Below, piece after piece: positions 1-4,200 of a DNA stretch of 6,826 nucleotides. The notes below the pieces were generated by a model that was not told the origin of the DNA, ran no database searches, and saw only the letters and a program-made list of their open reading frames with translations. A program made the translations under genes and the position numbers. The DNA is from Bacillota bacterium (GTDB taxonomy: Bacteria > Bacillota_I > Bacilli_A > Acholeplasmatales > Acholeplasmataceae). Location of the stretch: assembly GCA_023458995.1 (NCBI GenBank), contig JAEWVV010000214.1, positions 1 to 6,826 on the forward strand. Direction: 5' to 3'. Within the stretch, counting starts at the first letter, position 1. Every line of letters starts with the position of its first letter.

Positions 1-35
1 CACATCTTTAATCTGTCTTCAAATGTCAATCTCAT
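1..35 (-). CDS. Start of a probable IS transposase orfA, truncated by the window edge
   Basis: A minus-strand ATG at 35-33 opens a frame encoding MRLTFEDRLKM before the window ends. An AAAGGAG ribosome binding site lies at 53-47, eleven bases upstream, which is slightly long. The peptide start (LTFEDRLK) resembles the N-termini of helix-turn-helix proteins from IS3/IS150 orfA, and IS30 transposases also begin in a similar way. The adjacent IS150-like terminal sequence makes orfA the better guess. Only eleven complete codons are visible, so the assignment rests mainly on context. Confidence 0.4.
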   Translation of the reverse strand, partial: MRLTFEDRLKM

Positions 36-73
36 AATAAAAAAGACTCCTTTGTTCAAGATAAGGTATCATT

Positions 74-104
74 ATTATACCTTCTCTCCAACTTTTTGGA
101 GTCA
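74..104 (-). promoter_or_regulatory. Possible IS promoter (TGACTC, 19 bp, TATAAT)
   Basis: On the minus strand a perfect TATAAT lies at 79-74 with a TGACTC at 104-99, a spacer of 19 bp. The spacer is longer than ideal and the -35 is weak. It sits correctly upstream of the ribosome binding site and ATG of the truncated IS reading frame. The same stretch can also form small stems (for example CTCCAA with TTGGAG, 86-101), which is common in IS ends. Confidence 0.35.
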
Positions 105-117
105 GTTCATCAAAAAA

Positions 118-167
118 TGGTGCCGAAAATAGGACTCGAACCTACGTCCTGCTGATTACGAGACAAC
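118..167 (-). tRNA. 3' fragment of tRNA-Thr (anticodon CGU); probable attachment site
   Basis: Reading the minus strand toward lower coordinates: anticodon loop CTCGTAA (162-156, anticodon CGT, reads ACG), 3' anticodon stem TCAGC, a 5-nt variable region AGGAC, T-arm GTAGG/TTCGAGT/CCTAT (145-129), acceptor strand TTTCGGC (128-122), discriminator A and an encoded CCA (120-118). The TTCGAGT loop and loop-closing TCAG match bacterial tRNA-Thr. The 5' acceptor strand GCCGAAA and a D-arm are missing upstream, even when the insertion sequence at 200-1924 is removed in thought. The bases where the 5' anticodon strand should be (GTTGT) pair at only four of five positions, one a wobble and with T opposite T at the loop. 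The gene is therefore not functional. A tRNA 3' end without its 5' half is the normal scar of site-specific integration, with the intact tRNA expected at the other end of the island, outside the window to the right. Confidence 0.75.
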
Positions 168-178
168 TCATCTAAAAT

Positions 179-199
179 GTCCTCAAAAAGGACTTTTTT
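179..199 (+). terminator. Hairpin with T-tract (terminator-like), interrupted at its 3' edge by the IS
   Basis: GTCCT, a loop CAAAA, AGGAC and then six T form a small intrinsic-terminator shape. An A-rich stretch before the stem gives a weaker terminator on the opposite strand as well. It lies between the tRNA remnant and the 75-aa gene. The insertion sequence has duplicated the last C of the stem plus the T-run. The stem is only five base pairs, so its strength is doubtful. An alternative reading is a 5' leader hairpin: a TAAAAT at 173-178 could be the -10 of the original promoter of the 75-aa gene, with only a poor -35 (TGCTGA, 150-155). Confidence 0.45.
193..199 (+). repeat. Target-site duplication, left copy (CTTTTTT)
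   Basis: The seven bases CTTTTTT directly before the left inverted repeat recur directly after the right inverted repeat at 1925-1931. If the first G of the left repeat is counted as target, the duplication is eight bases (CTTTTTTG, 193-200 and 1925-1932), the length usual for the IS6 family, but the element ends would then be one base asymmetric. Either way it shows recent, simple transposition. Confidence 0.85.
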
Positions 200-212
200 G
201 GTAGTGTCAAAA
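200..212 (+). repeat. IS left terminal inverted repeat
   Basis: GGTAGTGTCAAAA is the exact reverse complement of 1912-1924. After a one-base mismatch the match continues partly (TT, then A). Confidence 0.92.
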
Positions 213-240
213 GTTTAATGGAAGATATGAATGAACATGA

Positions 241-1791
241 TTAAGCGACATATCGAACTCGTTCAAATAGAGTTGTTGTATAATCCATGATTTTGAGCCA
301 CTGATTAGGCATAAGATCATCAGAAGATAGGAAGTCAAGTTCGATTGGTCTACGGTATTTTAAGGATGAATGGCGTCTTAAGAAGTTGTAAAAAGTGACG
401 AACAATGAGATATAAATGTTTGCGTTTCTCAGGCTTCCATAACCATTCGTACCATGATAGTTAAATTTATACGTTCGGTTTAAACGCTCTTCAGCCTGCT
501 TGAAAGAACGCCATCTTCTCGAGGTGTCATCACTGTTTTTTACACCAATGACCTGATATAAATCAAAGTGGATATCGTTAAGTTTAAAGAATACTTGTGC
601 TGCGTTATAGATAGGATTACCATCAGTAACGACATTAAGTTGGTCTGGTAAGACTTGATATTTGCTGAAGGTTTCATGAAGCGTGGTCACCGCGTTTAAA
701 GTTGTTCTTTGATCAAAGATACGATATGATGTGATAATCCTTTGTGAGGTATCCGAACCAAAGAAAACATAATTGGATTTTCCCATGACCTTGATGTAGG
801 TTTCATCAAAGGTGATGGTATCAGAGAGCTTATAGGGATAGATCACATTGAGGGACTCAGTGATGGACGCTGCAGCCTCAGCGTAATTGACGACGGTCTG
901 ATGCGTCAGATCGAGCCCGTGAACCTCCTTTAGGATCTGAGCTGTCTTTCGGGAAGACAAACCATAGTTGACATGGTAGGTCAACACGAGTCCTAGCGTA
1001 TATTTTGAATGATGAATCTTATCTAAGTCAATTTTTGATTGAATGTTTAAACGATGATTGTCCTTTAGTGAAGCCATCGTAAAGTTAAATAACCTGAAGT
1101 GATACCTTAATTTATACTGCGCATCATTGATCATCAAATGGTTGAACTCCCCATCTTTAAGCGCACGTTTGTTTTCAAGATAAAAAGAACAGCGGTAGTT
1201 ATGGCAGGTCATGACATCGTAGTCCTTGCGGACATGCTGAAGCTCTAGCTTGCGATCACAGTGTGGACAGTGATGCGTGATCTCCTCGTGATAGGTCCTC
1301 TTTAGGGTGAAGGTTTGCCTGCACACCTTACACATGTTTTGAGTCTTGGTGTGGGCATAGATATAGTCATTCGGTGCACCACAATTTAAGCATTCACCTT
1401 CATAAGAAAAAGGTTTTTGTCTTCGAACAGGTTTGATTTCCTTTTCTGTGTTACGGAGGATGTCATCAAAAGAAAGATGTTTGTAATAACCTTGTTTAAT
1501 GAGGGGTGGTTCATCAATTTTAAAAGAAGCGTAACCCGTCATAGGTTCCTTGCGCTTGAGGGAAGTCTGTTGCTTTAAAGGTTTGATGAGGGGTGTCAAA
1601 AGCTGATTGAGCACTTCAAGTTGATGGGTTATCAAATCGATCCTGTCTTGTATCTCAGGTGTCATTAGTCTTTCTTCGAGTTCTACAGGTAAAATTTGAT
1701 TTAACATTAAAGGTTCTAGATTCGTTGAAATAATATAGATATTGAGTTCTAGACTCTTTAAAGATTGGATGAATTGTGGTAAACTTTGCAT
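241..1791 (-). CDS. DDE transposase with N-terminal zinc-binding region (IS6-like)
   Basis: This 516-aa enzyme should cut and join the ends of the surrounding insertion sequence. Residues 1-120 are a helical N-terminus. A cysteine-rich zinc region follows: C134/C137 and C154/C157, then C175/C178 (CPHC) and C196/C201. A helix-turn-helix-like segment lies near 264-305 (YGLSSRKTAQILKEVHG...), then the catalytic core: D329 in FDETYIKV, D390 in VVTDGNPIY and E435 in AEERLNRTYK, 44 residues after D390. The tail has the YNFLRRHSSL motif common in DDE transposases. DETYIKV with TDG and the element ends suggest the IS6 superfamily, but the zinc region and length fit a longer, less-studied branch. The start at 1791 has an AAAGGAG (1809-1803) eleven bases upstream and an extended -10 promoter behind it. 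All catalytic residues are present, so it is probably active. Confidence 0.88.
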   Translation of the reverse strand: MQSLPQFIQSLKSLELNIYIISTNLEPLMLNQILPVELEERLMTPEIQDRIDLITHQLEVLNQLLTPLIKPLKQQTSLKRKEPMTGYASFKIDEPPLIKQGYYKHLSFDDILRNTEKEIKPVRRQKPFSYEGECLNCGAPNDYIYAHTKTQNMCKVCRQTFTLKRTYHEEITHHCPHCDRKLELQHVRKDYDVMTCHNYRCSFYLENKRALKDGEFNHLMINDAQYKLRYHFRLFNFTMASLKDNHRLNIQSKIDLDKIHHSKYTLGLVLTYHVNYGLSSRKTAQILKEVHGLDLTHQTVVNYAEAAASITESLNVIYPYKLSDTITFDETYIKVMGKSNYVFFGSDTSQRIITSYRIFDQRTTLNAVTTLHETFSKYQVLPDQLNVVTDGNPIYNAAQVFFKLNDIHFDLYQVIGVKNSDDTSRRWRSFKQAEERLNRTYKFNYHGTNGYGSLRNANIYISLFVTFYNFLRRHSSLKYRRPIELDFLSSDDLMPNQWLKIMDYTTTLFERVRYVA

Positions 1792-1829
1792 AGGTGGTTA
1801 ATCTCCTTTTATGTGATGTTCGCACATTC

Positions 1830-1838
1830 ATTATAACA
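1830..1838 (-). promoter_or_regulatory. Extended -10 promoter for the IS transposase (TGTTATAAT)
   Basis: On the minus strand TGTTATAAT (1838-1830) is a perfect extended -10. No good -35 lies 16-18 bp upstream, which is acceptable for an extended -10. It sits about 40 bp before the transposase start, with an AAAGGAG in between. Confidence 0.6.
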
Positions 1839-1911
1839 TGGGATTGACCACTCTTTTTTATAGATTAAAGGAGTGTTGAAATAGATAAAAAAGTAGGTCA
1901 AAAAAATGAAT

Positions 1912-1924
1912 TTTTGACACTACC
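1912..1924 (-). repeat. IS right terminal inverted repeat
   Basis: TTTTGACACTACC is the reverse complement of the left end. It contains a perfect outward-facing -35 hexamer TTGACA (1914-1919) pointing at the 75-aa gene. The matching -10 position (about 1937-1942) is GGGGGA, so no hybrid promoter is formed here. Confidence 0.92.
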
Positions 1925-1931
1925 CTTTTTT
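1925..1931 (+). repeat. Target-site duplication, right copy (CTTTTTT)
   Basis: Same seven bases as 193-199. The following G (1932) also matches the first base after the left copy. Confidence 0.85.
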
Positions 1932-1945
1932 GTTAGGGGGATTTC

Positions 1946-2173
1946 ATGGGCGATAGAGATCTAAAAAACATTTTAATGCGTGAATCAATCAATCGACCAA
2001 GAGGCATTGGAATTTACAAAGCTTTTTCTATGATTATGAACTTAATTGAAGATGAGGAAAGAGCTAGATCATTCCTGTTATCAGAGGGATATGAAAAGAC
2101 AGAAATCACCCGTGCAAGATCCAAATATTTCAAAACTAAAGCGAAAGCACCTAACCCGGTAAGTGCTTTTTAA
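1946..2173 (+). CDS. Small hypothetical protein, 75 aa
   Basis: I do not recognise this protein. It begins ATGGGCGAT behind a strong AGGGGG ribosome binding site (1935-1940), five bases upstream. It is charged and appears mostly helical, with a basic stretch near the end (residues 55-70, TRARSKYFKTKAKA) that could bind nucleic acid or simply be a solvent-exposed helix. No cysteines, signal peptide or membrane segment are seen. The last codons form the second half of an intrinsic terminator. The insertion sequence ends 14 bases before the ribosome binding site, so any promoter to the left is now about 1.7 kb away. The gene may be silenced or may depend on transcription leaving the element. Size and setting suit an accessory phage or plasmid gene. 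Confidence 0.7.
   Translation: MGDRDLKNILMRESINRPRGIGIYKAFSMIMNLIEDEERARSFLLSEGYEKTEITRARSKYFKTKAKAPNPVSAF
2144..2171 (+). terminator. Intrinsic terminator overlapping the end of the 75-aa gene
   Basis: AAAGCAC (2144-2150) pairs perfectly with GTGCTTT (2163-2169) around a 12-nt loop, followed by TT and an A/T-rich stretch. The T-run includes the last Phe codon and the TAA stop, so terminator and coding end are merged. The loop bases ACCCGGT (2154-2160) can pair with GCCGGGT (2210-2216) in the next leader structure. I see no obvious promoter between this hairpin and the 66-aa gene, so the genes downstream may depend on read-through. Confidence 0.6.
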
Positions 2174-2178
2174 ATTCA

Positions 2179-2251
2179 TTTAGAGTCTTGATGGAAGCTA
2201 ATCAGGAGAGCCGGGTAACTCACACCGGTTGGCTTCCATTAGGACTTTAAA
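2179..2251 (+). promoter_or_regulatory. Long structured leader upstream of the 66-aa gene
   Basis: Bases 2179-2201 pair with 2229-2251 in an unbroken 23-bp stem with four G-U wobbles and no mismatch. The apex is a 27-nt loop holding a second 4-bp stem (CCGG 2211-2214 with CCGG 2225-2228) closed by GTAACTCACA. The wobble pairs show selection or use at the RNA level rather than a simple DNA palindrome. The structure ends nine bases before the GGAGG ribosome binding site (2260-2264). It is well placed to control translation or transcription of the following genes; the ligand, protein or partner RNA is unknown. I do not recognise it as a named riboswitch class. A DNA role, such as a single-strand origin or transfer origin, cannot be excluded. 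Confidence 0.6.
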
Positions 2252-2272
2252 ACTACCACGGAGGTTATCATT

Positions 2273-2473
2273 ATGATTTACGTGATCATCACGTATAAAA
2301 ACAATTCATCCCATAAAACATGCTGTAAGAACAGCAAGGTGGCCAAGGCCTATGTCGATGCTGTCCTCAATGTTTATGAACACGATGGACTTATAGATGA
2401 TGTTAAAACCATTGAAACGGTTGACTACATGACAAAAGAATGTAAGACCATCTATCCAGAGGTTACATCATGA
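2273..2473 (+). CDS. Small hypothetical protein, 66 aa
   Basis: I do not recognise it. The start has an excellent GGAGG (2260-2264) eight bases upstream, right after the long hairpin. The sequence begins with a beta-like MIYVIITYK, has adjacent cysteines C18-C19, a predicted helix near 21-36 (NSKVAKAYVDAVLNVY) and an acidic middle (HDGLIDDVKTIETVDY). There is no signal peptide; the hydrophobic N-terminus is too short for a membrane helix. Its TGA stop overlaps the ATG of the 29-aa peptide (ATGA), so the two are probably translationally coupled and may act together. Codon use and GC match the winged-helix gene downstream, suggesting one common origin for the cluster. Confidence 0.75.
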   Translation: MIYVIITYKNNSSHKTCCKNSKVAKAYVDAVLNVYEHDGLIDDVKTIETVDYMTKECKTIYPEVTS

Positions 2474-2559
2474 ACACAGCTTACTGGATCATTACGGGAT
2501 GTCTGCTCTTCATCCTCATCATCTATCTCACATTGGTCTATAAGAGCACCAAGCATTAA
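2470..2559 (+). CDS. 29-aa single-pass membrane peptide
   Basis: This frame starts inside the stop of the 66-aa gene (ATGA at 2470-2473) and ends in TAA. It encodes a short polar start (MNTAYW), about 18 hydrophobic residues (roughly 7-24: IITGCLLFILIIYLTLVY) and a basic tail (KSTKH). This is the layout of a small transmembrane peptide with its positive end in the cytoplasm. Candidates from known groups of this size are type I toxins, holin-like peptides and small regulators of membrane proteins, but no sequence match is claimed. Start-stop overlap with a well-supported gene argues that it is translated. The next gene begins 92 bases later behind its own leader hairpin. Confidence 0.6.
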   Translation: MNTAYWIITGCLLFILIIYLTLVYKSTKH

Positions 2560-2573
2560 ATTAGCTCATCTCC

Positions 2574-2619
2574 TGGGACGCTTGATAGATCTCCCCCCAA
2601 TCGACTATGAAGCGTCCTA
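2574..2619 (+). promoter_or_regulatory. Leader hairpin before the winged-helix gene
   Basis: Bases 2574-2583 (TGGGACGCTT) pair with 2610-2619 (AAGCGTCCTA) in a ten-base stem with one wobble. After a single G-G mismatch, four more pairs form (ATAG 2585-2588 with CTAT 2605-2608). The loop carries CTCCCCCC (2591-2598), whose TCCCCC is complementary to the GGGGGA at the ribosome binding site of the 75-aa gene (1936-1941). The hairpin contains an in-frame ATG at 2607 that lacks a ribosome binding site, which supports the later start at 2652. It may be a control element or an mRNA stabiliser. Confidence 0.5.
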
Positions 2620-2651
2620 TTTCCTCCCATAACACACTTTTAGGAGCACGC

Positions 2652-3341
2652 ATGAAAAAGAATATGCCCGACCTCCAATTTCATAGCAGACTCAAAGATT
2701 TCATTGAGAATCCTCACATCGAACTGTGGATCAAGTTTATCCACCTTTTTGTCATGATCGATGCTAAGTCAAAGGGTAAAGATGGCTATACTATATGGTA
2801 TCAAAACCCAGGTCTCCAGAAGCGTTTCACGATCAGAGATAAAGACAATAATGTCTTCTGGAAACCATCGATCGCAAACGTACAGAAATCACTGGCCAAG
2901 CTTGAAAAGATGGGTCTCATTGTGAGATCTATTTCGACTTCTGGTGAAAGACGCATCAAGCTCAACCGCGGTTTAGTATTAGACTTCTTAAGACAGTATG
3001 ATCTCAAAGGTGAGACGTATAAAAACTATCGTATTAAGTCACGTGAGCGCAAGCTCATCCGTAAGAAGATCATCACACTGGTTGACTATGTTAACGAAAA
3101 GAAACGTGCACAGGATGAAGCGTATAAGAGATACGTACAGTTCCAACACAAAAAGTATGGCTTTGATATCACAGACAAAGCCGTTGATGTCTTTGACTAT
3201 AATGATTCAGAAGCTGACATGATCACCATGACCAGACAAGAGATCCAGTTCATGAGGGAATCCATCAAGAAAGAGATTGAACTTGATGTCACTCTGGATG
3301 CATTCTGGAACAGTTTACCGGCACCAAGAGGTGCGAGATGA
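2652..3341 (+). CDS. Winged helix-turn-helix DNA-binding protein, 229 aa
   Basis: The N-terminal half reads as a winged helix: a helix at about 22-40 (IELWIKFIHLFVMIDAK), then a recognition region with KPSIANVQKSLAKLEKMGLIVRS (71-93) and a basic wing ISTSGERRIKLN (94-105). The phrase LAKLEKMGLI is typical of MarR-like and plasmid-replication winged helices. The second half is a long, highly charged helical region (about 120-165, rich in Lys/Arg) and an acidic tail, possibly for oligomerisation. The role could be replication initiation or transcriptional control of a plasmid, phage or integrative element; I cannot choose between them. The start at 2652 is preferred over the in-frame ATG at 2607 because AGGAG (2642-2646) lies five bases upstream, while 2607 sits in a hairpin stem without a ribosome binding site. 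Confidence 0.72.
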   Translation: MKKNMPDLQFHSRLKDFIENPHIELWIKFIHLFVMIDAKSKGKDGYTIWYQNPGLQKRFTIRDKDNNVFWKPSIANVQKSLAKLEKMGLIVRSISTSGERRIKLNRGLVLDFLRQYDLKGETYKNYRIKSRERKLIRKKIITLVDYVNEKKRAQDEAYKRYVQFQHKKYGFDITDKAVDVFDYNDSEADMITMTRQEIQFMRESIKKEIELDVTLDAFWNSLPAPRGAR

Positions 3342-3353
3342 TATGTGACCCCA

Positions 3354-3370
3354 AGCCAACGCCGTTGGCT
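3354..3370 (+). repeat. Short hairpin just after the winged-helix gene
   Basis: AGCCAAC and GTTGGCT form a perfect seven-base stem with a three-base loop (GCC), starting 12 bases after the stop codon. The sequence after it (GTTTATGGTTGTTT) is only moderately T-rich, so it is a weak terminator at best. It may instead protect the mRNA 3' end ahead of the stronger terminator at 3431-3460. Confidence 0.45.
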
Positions 3371-3430
3371 GTTTATGGTTGTTTAAAAGCCTATATTTTC
3401 ACTCAAATTGAAGTCCATGGCACACAAAAC

Positions 3431-3460
3431 AAGACTGGGAGTGATCTCCTGGTCTTTTTT
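3431..3460 (+). terminator. Strong intrinsic terminator of the plus-strand cluster
   Basis: AAGACTGGGAG (3431-3441) pairs with CTCCTGGTCTT (3446-3456) over 11 bp with two wobbles and a TGAT tetraloop, followed by a run of six T (3455-3460). This is a textbook intrinsic terminator and closes the cluster that ends with the winged-helix gene. Confidence 0.88.
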
Positions 3461-3658
3461 GATCTTCAAGAGGTGAGTAAGTGTACATAGCATGGAGTAA
3501 GTGGCTATAGGTATCTTTTGGATATAAAAGAAACCTTACATAGCTCGCAGAAACCTGGCATACAGAATGTCTTTTTCTTCTTTATCTATAAAGATATTTC
3601 TTTTTATTTAGTTCTATTCATGTCGTTTCGTTTCATAGAAACAAAAAGGTTCGAGAAC

Positions 3659-3687
3659 AAAAAAAGCGATGCACGATTGTGCATCAC
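3659..3687 (-). terminator. Intrinsic terminator on the minus strand without an assigned gene
   Basis: On the minus strand GTGATGCAC (3687-3679), loop AATC and GTGCATCGC (3674-3666) form a nine-base stem with one wobble, followed by seven T (3665-3659). The geometry is excellent. It lies about 510 bases beyond the end of the AIPR gene, with another terminator in between. It therefore either stops read-through or ends a separate minus-strand transcript, possibly a small RNA, that starts somewhere in 3690-3950. Confidence 0.75.
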
Positions 3688-3893
3688 CCGTATATAATCT
3701 ATTGATCGTTCTCATCTGGTAGCAATCAGTCAAAAGCAAAAGCCTTGTTAAGTCGAGGTCATATCGTACCTCATTCCCAACACGATGAGACAAGCTAAAC
3801 CCATGACGTGCATCATCGCGATACCATGGAATGAGTAAGACACTATGATAAAGACAAACCACTTTAAAACGGAAATGCGAGTCTTTTTTCCTG

Positions 3894-3922
3894 TTCACTT
3901 TTTTGATTGAATCTGATAAGAT
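3894..3922 (+). promoter_or_regulatory. Weak candidate promoter for the small gene at 3954
   Basis: TTCACT (3894-3899) and TAAGAT (3917-3922) are separated by 17 bp and each matches four of six consensus bases. They lie 18 bases before a strong AGGAGGT ribosome binding site. Spacing and position are right, but the hexamers are weak. Confidence 0.35.
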
Positions 3923-3953
3923 CTGATAGCTTAAACGTAAGGAGGTGAAAGAC

Positions 3954-4144
3954 ATGAATTAGAAGAGTTTTTAGATCATTACATGGATAAAGATGTGCAT
4001 GATGTAATCATAATTGATGAGCAAGGAAACGACATCACATCAGAAGTACCTGGTGAATCATATCAGATAAATGAGATCCTCGAAGTAAGTTATTTCAAGG
4101 TGGCACGTGTGAAGATAAAAAAAGAAGAGTGCTTACAAGCATAA
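3954..4144 (+). pseudogene. Small acidic protein gene with a one-base frameshift at its start
   Basis: An excellent AGGAGGT (3940-3946) sits seven bases before ATG at 3954, but this ATG is followed by AAT TAG. Reading from 3956 in the next frame gives 62 clean codons (ELEEFLDHYMDKDVHDVIII then DEQGNDITSE...) ending in TAA at 4142-4144. A single extra G after the ATG (ATG GAA TTA...) would restore a 63-aa protein. So this is either a one-base deletion, a sequencing error or, less likely, programmed frameshifting. An internal ATG at 3983 would give 53 aa but has no ribosome binding site. The protein is unrecognised: acidic, with a beta-rich middle (VIIIDEQGN) and a basic segment VARVKIKKEE near the end. 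It converges on the AIPR gene. Confidence 0.55.
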
Positions 4145-4164
4145 TTCGAGCACACACTTCTTTT
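4117..4164 (-). terminator. Terminator of the AIPR operon, shared with the convergent small gene
   Basis: On the minus strand AAAAGAAG (4164-4157) pairs with CTTCTTTT (4127-4120), and GTGC (4153-4150) with GCAC (4132-4129). These two stems are separated by a 3-nt bulge on one side and a single base on the other. The loop is large, and a T-rich run (through 4117) follows. In the plus direction the same hairpin is followed by a weaker T-run. It lies 37 bases after the AIPR stop codon and contains the stop codon of the plus-strand small gene in its loop, so it probably works in both directions. Confidence 0.55.
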
Positions 4165-4200
4165 GAGTATTGCATAAAACATCAAGAAAGGAAAACGCCA

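Larger units (their letters stand above)
1..112 (-). mobile_element. Partial IS3-family (IS150-like) insertion sequence end
   Basis: Read on the minus strand from about 112 or 109, the sequence begins TGAACTGACTCC, then AAAAAGTTGGAG. This fits the usual terminal-repeat pattern of IS150-group IS3 elements (TG..CTG.CCCC then AAAAGTT.GAC) as I remember it. It is followed by a promoter-like TATAAT, a ribosome binding site and the start of a reading frame, the normal order at the left end of such an element. Only this end is in the window, so neither the second repeat nor a target duplication can be checked. The exact outer boundary (109 or 112) is uncertain because the flank is a run of six T after the tRNA CCA end. 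Confidence 0.5.
200..1924 (-). mobile_element. Complete IS6-like insertion sequence with a single transposase gene
   Basis: The element is 1,725 bp, bounded by perfect 13-bp inverted repeats GGTAGTGTCAAAA that extend imperfectly for several more bases, and flanked by a direct target duplication. It contains one long minus-strand transposase gene and little else. The ends resemble IS6-family ends as I remember them (GGT..TGTT.CAAAGTTT in IS257-type elements), which agrees with the transposase core. At 516 aa the transposase is about twice the length of classic IS6 transposases. Each end carries an outward-facing TTGACA (1914-1919 on plus; 210-205 on minus), a perfect -35 hexamer. I see no good -10 at 16-18 bp in either flank. 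The intact frame, clean ends and preserved duplication indicate a recent insertion. Confidence 0.9.
3461..3953. other. Stretch of about 490 bases without a convincing gene
   Basis: No reading frame here has both a ribosome binding site and recognisable protein character. A minus-strand frame of 113 codons (3955-3614) exists, but it has no ribosome binding site, overlaps the strong plus-strand ribosome binding site at 3940-3946 on the other strand, and runs straight through a good minus-strand terminator. Plus-strand frames are short and broken. The only clear signals are that terminator (3659-3687), a plus-strand TATAAT at 3693-3698 without a matching -35, and a weak promoter just before the small gene at 3954. 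The rest may be decayed coding sequence or untranslated RNA. Confidence 0.5.

Noticed and set aside
163..200. Complete tRNA-Thr using the bases upstream of the anticodon loop
   Set aside because: No D-arm, no GCCGAAA acceptor strand, and a T-T clash in the anticodon stem, with or without the insertion sequence.
2205..2232. Resemblance of GGAGAGCCGGG...CCGGTT to group II intron domain V
   Set aside because: No GAAA-type tetraloop or AC bulge, the helix is only four base pairs, it is enclosed in a longer stem unlike an intron, and no reverse transcriptase is nearby.
2998..3222. Plus-strand frame inside the winged-helix gene (and the minus-strand frame 2801-3007)
   Set aside because: Both are shadows of a better-supported gene with a good ribosome binding site and domain structure.
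3338..3490. 50-codon frame overlapping the stop of the winged-helix gene by ATGA
   Set aside because: It runs through a seven-base hairpin and the whole strong terminator at 3431-3460, so it would be coded by a terminator; the peptide looks random.
3614..3955. 113-codon minus-strand reading frame
   Set aside because: No ribosome binding site, overlaps a strong plus-strand ribosome binding site and gene start, contains a full intrinsic terminator, and the protein has no recognisable character.
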